DNA from: RDYJ01 sp034931405
GTDB taxonomy: Bacteria; Cyanobacteriota; Cyanobacteriia; Cyanobacteriales; Nostocaceae
Reading direction: 5' to 3'
DNA length: 64,000 nt
NCBI RefSeq assembly: GCF_034931405.1
Contig: NZ_JAYGHA010000014.1
Coordinates: 81,261 to 145,260, forward strand
Shown: one piece after another, positions 59,143 to 64,000 of the stretch
Layout: each line of letters starts with the position of its first letter
Position numbering within the stretch: position 1 is the stretch's first letter
The notes under the pieces: generated by a model
Seen by the model: only the letters and a program-made list of their open reading frames with translations
Databases searched by the model: none
What the model was told of the DNA's origin: nothing
Translations under genes and position numbers: made by a program

Positions 59143-59430
59143 ATTAGTTTTTGTTTTAGTAGAGTGCTTTTGTTATTTTTTTGATTATTCATATATTGTG
59201 ATTAAAAAAATTGGTAAATTTTATTACAGTAGATCGAGACCTAAATTTGCATATTAGCGTAATTTTTGATCAATAAGACTATATACTTCACAAAAATTTC
59301 ATAATTAAATTGCCAAGCAGACTATATACTGACTGGCTAAGTAAATTTAGCAATTAATCATACTACATGGCGTGACGGCAACTAATGACATAGATCACAA
59401 ACAATGAATTTTCAAAAGTCAAAGCCAGTA

Positions 59431-62400
59431 TTAAATTGACAAAGATATCTGCGAACCGTGTTGACTTTTATTCACTTCTATCCGCGCTTGAAATGCTTCT
59501 TTTAGGTGGGGGATATGGGTGACAGTGAGGATACAAGCAAAATCAGCCGCGATCGCATTAATGGCTGCAATCAAGCGATCGCATCCTTCTGTATCTTGTG
59601 TACCAAAGCCTTCATCAATAATTAACAACTGCAATGCAGCACCAGCACGTTGCGCTAACAATTTCGCCAACGCTAACCGAATCGCAAAGTTAATCCTAAA
59701 AGCTTCTCCCCCAGAATAAGTTTCATAAGCTCGCGTCCCCCGTGCGTCAGCAATTAAAATCTCTAAAGTATCAATTAATTTAGTATTTTTCCTAGCTGAC
59801 CTCCCACTCCTTCCTGCTTTTTGAGTAACGAATTGTACGTGTAATTGATTTGCACTCAACCGTGAAAGTAGTAAATTTGTCTCAGCTTCTAGTTGGGGTA
59901 ACACATTTTCAATCATCAAAGCTTGGATACCATTTTTACCAAAAGCTTGCGTTAATTCCTGATAAACACGCTGTTGCTGGTGACAATATTTTAATTGTTC
60001 TTGTTCTTGTTCATACTGTTTTTGCAGCATTTCTAACTGATGTACTCGTTGTTCCAAACGCCCCAAATGAGCTATTTTTTCATCAAGTTCTCGTCTACGA
60101 TTTGCTATTTGCTGCTCTAAAGTATTAATTTGCTCAATTGGATTAGCAGCAGATTTTAACTGCTCTACAATGCTATCAATTTGACTAGTCAGTTTTTGCT
60201 GATCTGCTAATCTGCCATTATAAGAGATTGTTAAATCTTCTAATCTTTTCTGAAGTTGGGGATATTGCTGTTGAGCAGATAACAATTGTTGATAACGTAA
60301 ATGCCAAGATTGAAACTCTCTGACACCCTGGCGAATATTATTGTGTTGTTCAGAACTGTAAGCAATTTCCTTGATTTGCTGTTCCAGAGAGATTATTTGT
60401 TGAGCTATGTCTGAATCTACTTGTTCTGATTGAATTTTGGCTTTAAATTCGGTAATACTAGCTTGTAATTCTGGTTTTCTCACTGCTAGTTGAGCTTGTT
60501 TTTTATGAGCATCTTTAATCTGTGCTTGTTTAATTTCTGCCCAACGCCAACGTTCTACTTCACTTCTAGTTAAAGCATGATCTTCTTCATTATAATTGAG
60601 TTCTTTTAAATATTGGTCTAACTGCTGGAGTTCAGCTTGTTGTTTAGGTGCATATTCACCTTGCAAAGAAAGCTCTAAATTATGTTTTTCTGCTGCAATT
60701 TGTTGGAGTTGGGTTTGAGTATCTGTAGTTGCTTGTAACTGAGCAGCTAATTCTCCCCTTTTTTCCCGTAAAGTATCATAACCAGATAATTGTTGGTTTA
60801 TTTCTCGGTATTCTTGCCTAAGTACCTGAATTTCTCGATCTGAAACCGCCATTTGTTCCCGCACTACCCAAAATTGTCCTTGAGTATCTTCATATTCAAG
60901 CTGGGTTTTTTGGATAACTCGACTCCAATGATGCTCATCTAGAGGACGTTCACACAAGGGACACAAAGCATCGGGATTTTGGAGCATTTGGATTTTTTGC
61001 TCTAGTTCTCCCAGCAATTTCTCATATTCTTTTTGCTGCGTTTGTAAACGTTCTATAAAGTGCCTTCTTTCCTGTCCTTTTTCCTGTACCCGTTGCAAAT
61101 AAACACGTTTTTTATCCAATTCTTCAATCTGAATACCCACATCGATCACAGCTTGTTGTAATTGAGGTTGGCGACGATTTTGGCTTTGGAGTTGATTTTC
61201 TGTAGCTTGTAACTGTTCCAGCCTTGCTACTAAACTGGCATGAGTGCGATCTAATTGACTTTGTAAATTTGCCCGTTGTTGTAATAAAGGATTCACTTGC
61301 ATTTGCAACTGATCCAAATGATTGAGATGATTGCGAGCCGTAGCTAATTGAGCTAAAGCGGGTTCTACCTCCGCAGATTTAGCGAGAATTTGCTGGAGTT
61401 CCCGTTCTTGTTGTTCTAAAGCTTCTAATTGAGCTTCTGCTTGTTGGAGTTGACGTTCAAGTGATTGAATTTGTTTAGTTAGCTGTTGTTGCTGTTGTTG
61501 GCGTAAGCTAATCGCGCGGGTATGTTGTTCAAATTTAACAGCAAAAGCTTCTTCTTGAGATTGCAGACTTTGATATTGAGCGTATCCATCTGTAATTTGT
61601 GTTTCTTGATTTAAAATAGCTTCTAAATCAGTTAATTGGGATTTGACAGCTAACTGTTCTTGATGTAGGCGATCGCAATCTTGACCCAGATTTTGATATT
61701 GTTGTTTGACAAAATGCAATTTTTCTTCTAAATTTTGGCGTTGATGCCGAACAACTTGCAAACTTTGTAATTGAACATTATCAACAGCTTGCTGCTGTTG
61801 GAGTTGATTTAATTGCACTTCTAAACCTGCGCGTTCAGCTTTAGTTGCTTCCCGTTGTTGGAGTTGAGATTTGATATTATCCAAAGAACGTTCTAACTCT
61901 TCTGCCCGTCCTTTATACTGTTTAGAATTGTCCTTAGCTCGTTCTTCTAATTGATCATATTGATTGAGTTTTAACAACTCCGCTAAAATTTCCTTGCGTT
62001 CCGTGGGACGCTTAAGCATAAATTCATCCGCTCGACCTTGACGCAGGTAAGCAGAATTAATAAAAGTCTCATAATCCAGTTTGATATGTTGTAAAATCAC
62101 ATCCTGAGTTGCGCGTATCCCTTTACCAGTCAGAGGACGAAAGCCAGCAGGAGTTTCAATTTGAAATTCCAGGACACTAGTTGCACCCCGGACACGAGTA
62201 CGAATCACCCGATATTTTTGTTGATTATTGTAGAAAGTAAAATCAACCCTGACTTCCTTCGCGCCAGAATAAATGACATCATCTTCAATTGTCGCCCGGC
62301 TTTCACCCCAAATAGCCCAAGTGATAGCTTCCAAAAGAGAAGATTTACCAGCACCATTAGAACCACAAATACACGCCGTATGCAAACCGCCAAAATCTAA

Positions 62401-62454
62401 AGTTGCATCACGGTAACTAAGAAAATTTTTGAGGATAAGTTGAAATGGGATCAT
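59431..62454 (-). CDS. sbcC: SbcC/Rad50-like SMC-family nuclease ATPase
   Basis: 1007 residues. Head ATPase: Walker A in ICGSNGAGKSSLLEAITWAI, signature TYSGGEAFRINFAIRLAL, Walker B LLIIDEGFGTQDTEG. Two long coiled coils flank a zinc hook with CPLCERPLDE near residue 510. With SbcD/Mre11 it would process hairpins and double-strand ends. No sbcD lies within this window on either side, so the partner must be elsewhere. Poly-Gln stretches in the coils (QLQQQQAVD, RQQQQQQLTK) are typical. Confidence 0.94.
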   Translation of the reverse strand: MIPFQLILKNFLSYRDATLDFGGLHTACICGSNGAGKSSLLEAITWAIWGESRATIEDDVIYSGAKEVRVDFTFYNNQQKYRVIRTRVRGATSVLEFQIETPAGFRPLTGKGIRATQDVILQHIKLDYETFINSAYLRQGRADEFMLKRPTERKEILAELLKLNQYDQLEERAKDNSKQYKGRAEELERSLDNIKSQLQQREATKAERAGLEVQLNQLQQQQAVDNVQLQSLQVVRHQRQNLEEKLHFVKQQYQNLGQDCDRLHQEQLAVKSQLTDLEAILNQETQITDGYAQYQSLQSQEEAFAVKFEQHTRAISLRQQQQQQLTKQIQSLERQLQQAEAQLEALEQQERELQQILAKSAEVEPALAQLATARNHLNHLDQLQMQVNPLLQQRANLQSQLDRTHASLVARLEQLQATENQLQSQNRRQPQLQQAVIDVGIQIEELDKKRVYLQRVQEKGQERRHFIERLQTQQKEYEKLLGELEQKIQMLQNPDALCPLCERPLDEHHWSRVIQKTQLEYEDTQGQFWVVREQMAVSDREIQVLRQEYREINQQLSGYDTLREKRGELAAQLQATTDTQTQLQQIAAEKHNLELSLQGEYAPKQQAELQQLDQYLKELNYNEEDHALTRSEVERWRWAEIKQAQIKDAHKKQAQLAVRKPELQASITEFKAKIQSEQVDSDIAQQIISLEQQIKEIAYSSEQHNNIRQGVREFQSWHLRYQQLLSAQQQYPQLQKRLEDLTISYNGRLADQQKLTSQIDSIVEQLKSAANPIEQINTLEQQIANRRRELDEKIAHLGRLEQRVHQLEMLQKQYEQEQEQLKYCHQQQRVYQELTQAFGKNGIQALMIENVLPQLEAETNLLLSRLSANQLHVQFVTQKAGRSGRSARKNTKLIDTLEILIADARGTRAYETYSGGEAFRINFAIRLALAKLLAQRAGAALQLLIIDEGFGTQDTEGCDRLIAAINAIAADFACILTVTHIPHLKEAFQARIEVNKSQHGSQISLSI

Positions 62455-62896
62455 TCAGGCTATAGCGCCATATCTAGAATTTTTATAATTAACAGTACAG
62501 ATGCACTTTATTGTTAGTTTAGCTATCTAGATATCAGCTTTCTAGTCTTGAAGACATCAATTTTACAAAAATTTACAATTAAGTCATGGAAATAACAGCC
62601 CCTTGGCATCCCTATTACCCGCTCTATATCGCTTGCTGTCTAAGTCTTGGGCTTTTTTGACCCAATTGGGATGATCCTATGGAAAAGAGAACAGGGAATA
62701 GGGAAAAAGCTGAGTTACATATTACATTCAGCATCTACCACTGAATACTTAATCGCTAAATCCTAAATGTATACGTCAAATTAAAGATGTAAAAACGATT
62801 TTTTGGTGTTAAATGTTGAGTATTGCTGAAATTTGTTAAATTATAGCCACAGCAAAAATTATCCGCTGTCATTAATAGATTAATGTAGGAGTGAAC
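62455..62896. other. Divergent intergenic region, no gene seen
   Basis: About 440 bases between the sbcC start and the next gene. It contains a single GGGAACAGGG-like repeat near 62685-62705 and AT-rich sequence; promoters for both directions must be present. Confidence 0.4.
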
Positions 62897-63679
62897 GTGA
62901 ATATTATGTCTCTAAGTAAAAATCTTTTTTGTTTACCAAGTCTAGCAGCCCTGACAATTTTAGGTAGCAGCCTGTCTGCAACTGCTCAGACAACCCAGTC
63001 TGATACCGCTGTTACGCCTGAAAACCAGGAAAGCACAGAAATCAGCACCACAACTGTAGCTGAAGTCCCACAGTTTCCTAACATCGCCACCCAAACAACC
63101 CGTAATCGGACAATCACACCCTTTCCAGGGACAGTGGCTACCTCATCAACAAGCCTAACTTCTGATGAAAATACAAAATCTCCTTCCCAACCATCTGCGG
63201 CTCAAATATCACAGCCCAATCAAATAGCACAATCCGATATTGATCTTGGTAGACCTACCCGTGGCGGTAGCAGCTATATTGGTGCTGGTGGAAACATCGG
63301 TTTAAGTGGTGGAGATTCATCTTTAGCTGATGGTAACTTCACAGTCATCAGCAAAATTGGTTTCACCAGGTCCTTATCTGTCAGACCATCAATAATATTA
63401 GGGGATAATACGACATTTCTCATTCCCCTTACCTATGATTTCTCTTTTCAGCAGGTAGGAGATCCATTTACTGAACGCTTACCCATTGCTCCCTATGTGG
63501 GAGTCGGTGCAGCTATTCAAACAGGTGATAACTCTGAAACTGCTGTTATGGTGACAGGTGGTATTGATGTACCTCTCAATAATAGATTCACTGCTACAGC
63601 TGCTGTAAATGCTGGATTTTTTAATCAAACTGATATCGGTTTATTAGTTGGTGTTGGTTACAACTTTAGTGGATTTTAG
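62897..63679 (+). CDS. Secreted protein with outer-membrane-barrel-like C-terminus
   Basis: 260 residues from GTG 62897, chosen since AGGAG (62887-62891) is five bases away; GTG 62891 overlaps it, and ATG 62906 is the other choice. A signal peptide (LFCLPSLAALTILGSSLSAT, cleavage near TAQT) is followed by about 95 residues rich in Thr, Ser, Gln and Pro. From about 120 there is a glycine-rich region with alternating strands (GGSSYIGAGGNIGLSGGDSS, LPIAPYVGVGAAIQTGD, FNQTDIGLLVGVGYNFSGF) ending in Phe, as in small outer-membrane barrels. The function is unknown. Confidence 0.8.
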   Translation: MNIMSLSKNLFCLPSLAALTILGSSLSATAQTTQSDTAVTPENQESTEISTTTVAEVPQFPNIATQTTRNRTITPFPGTVATSSTSLTSDENTKSPSQPSAAQISQPNQIAQSDIDLGRPTRGGSSYIGAGGNIGLSGGDSSLADGNFTVISKIGFTRSLSVRPSIILGDNTTFLIPLTYDFSFQQVGDPFTERLPIAPYVGVGAAIQTGDNSETAVMVTGGIDVPLNNRFTATAAVNAGFFNQTDIGLLVGVGYNFSGF

Positions 63680-63695
63680 AGAATTTACAAAAAAA

Positions 63696-63766
63696 GGGAA
63701 CAGGGAACAGGGAACAGGGAACAGGGAACAGGGAACAGGGAACAGGGAACAGGGAACAGGGAACAG
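63696..63766. repeat. Heptamer tandem repeat GGGAACA
   Basis: Ten consecutive, nearly perfect copies, the longest such tract in the window. Confidence 0.95.
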
Positions 63767-63910
63767 ATAAAAAACTTTATTTGCTGAGTTGAGAGCTTCA
63801 GTCAAAAAAATGTTTTTTGACGGAAAGTGGCAAGAAAAAACAGTGTCATTATTTCAAGCTCATGTTTTTAAACAGAAGTTTTATCTGTTCCCTCTAAATT
63901 AACTAATTGA

Positions 63911-63948
63911 AGAGTTATGAATGACCCAATCACTCATAACTCTTTTTT
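63911..63948 (+). terminator. Rho-independent terminator
   Basis: A perfect ten-base stem AGAGTTATGA (63911-63920) with TCATAACTCT (63934-63943), 13-base loop, then T-run. The nearest gene end is 230 bases upstream. Apart from this and the heptamer tract, 63680-64000 shows no gene. Confidence 0.85.
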
Positions 63949-64000
63949 CTATAACCTGCTTTAATCTTCACCTATGAAGTGTCAGCAGTTGTCCATAGAT

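Overview
The window comes from the chromosome of a filamentous, probably heterocyst-forming cyanobacterium (Nostocales type). The evidence is: an rbcL-rbcX-rbcS operon with the RbcX chaperone between the Rubisco subunits; many HIP1 octamers (GCGATCGC); many heptameric tandem repeats of the Nostocales STRR kind (GGGACTG, TCTAAAA, GGAACAG and others); a PEP-CTERM protein; a split pntA1-pntA2-pntB transhydrogenase; a Ycf46-like AAA protein; and a xisH remnant. The DNA is AT-rich, with one assembly gap of 110 N at 6485-6594.

Layout. 1-6.4 kb: start of a membrane sensor, a DUF1830 protein, a Phd/VapC-type module whose toxin is frameshifted, the Rubisco operon, and a secreted beta-propeller. 6.7-14.6 kb: housekeeping genes (panB, serA, prmA, thioredoxin, pdhB, secD-secF). 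15.1-16.9 kb: a formylglycine-generating-enzyme (FGE, C-type-lectin fold) gene whose last 40 codons look like the variable region of a diversity-generating retroelement (DGR). It is preceded by a scrap of a Ser/Thr kinase and bracketed by inward-facing repeats that each carry a near-consensus promoter. 16.9-24.2 kb: GNAT, degenerate histidine kinase, Sua5, methionine aminopeptidase, PEP-CTERM protein, amidase. 22.9-29.2 kb: two transport units on the minus strand, each behind a c-di-AMP (ydaO/yuaA) riboswitch: a universal-stress-protein/ArsB-NhaD-type permease pair, and a permease/TAT-lipoprotein/ATPase ABC transporter of the NrtA/CmpA family. 29.5-33.2 kb: rnc, an HNH nuclease, a large inverted repeat, a xisH remnant and a TPR protein.

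33.2-41.3 kb is a toxin-antitoxin island: six complete two-gene modules (two DUF433/DUF5615, three PIN, two MazF of which one is a copy of the other; the third PIN toxin has lost its first catalytic Asp), an orphan HicB, a DUF29 gene, and scars of vapC and mazF. The modules are separated by REP-like palindromic repeats built on HIP1 halves, and several share an extended -10 sequence TGATATACT. It is followed by a DUF697-like protein and a GIY-YIG/HEPN gene pair that may be an uncharacterised defence or toxin system.

43.6-64 kb is mostly core: the pnt operon, DUF2808, the rpmH-rnpA-PH-yidC-jag-DUF177 ribosome/membrane-biogenesis cluster, then a type II restriction-modification pair, a Ycf46-like AAA ATPase, an SH3 protein, a PAS-GGDEF-EAL protein, an SbcC/Rad50-like ATPase and a secreted beta-barrel-like protein.

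The most interesting signals are the orphan DGR target with its repeat bracket, the paired c-di-AMP riboswitches on transporters, the amplifying and recombining toxin-antitoxin island, and the GIY-YIG/HEPN pair. All assignments are from reading the sequence; no database search was run.
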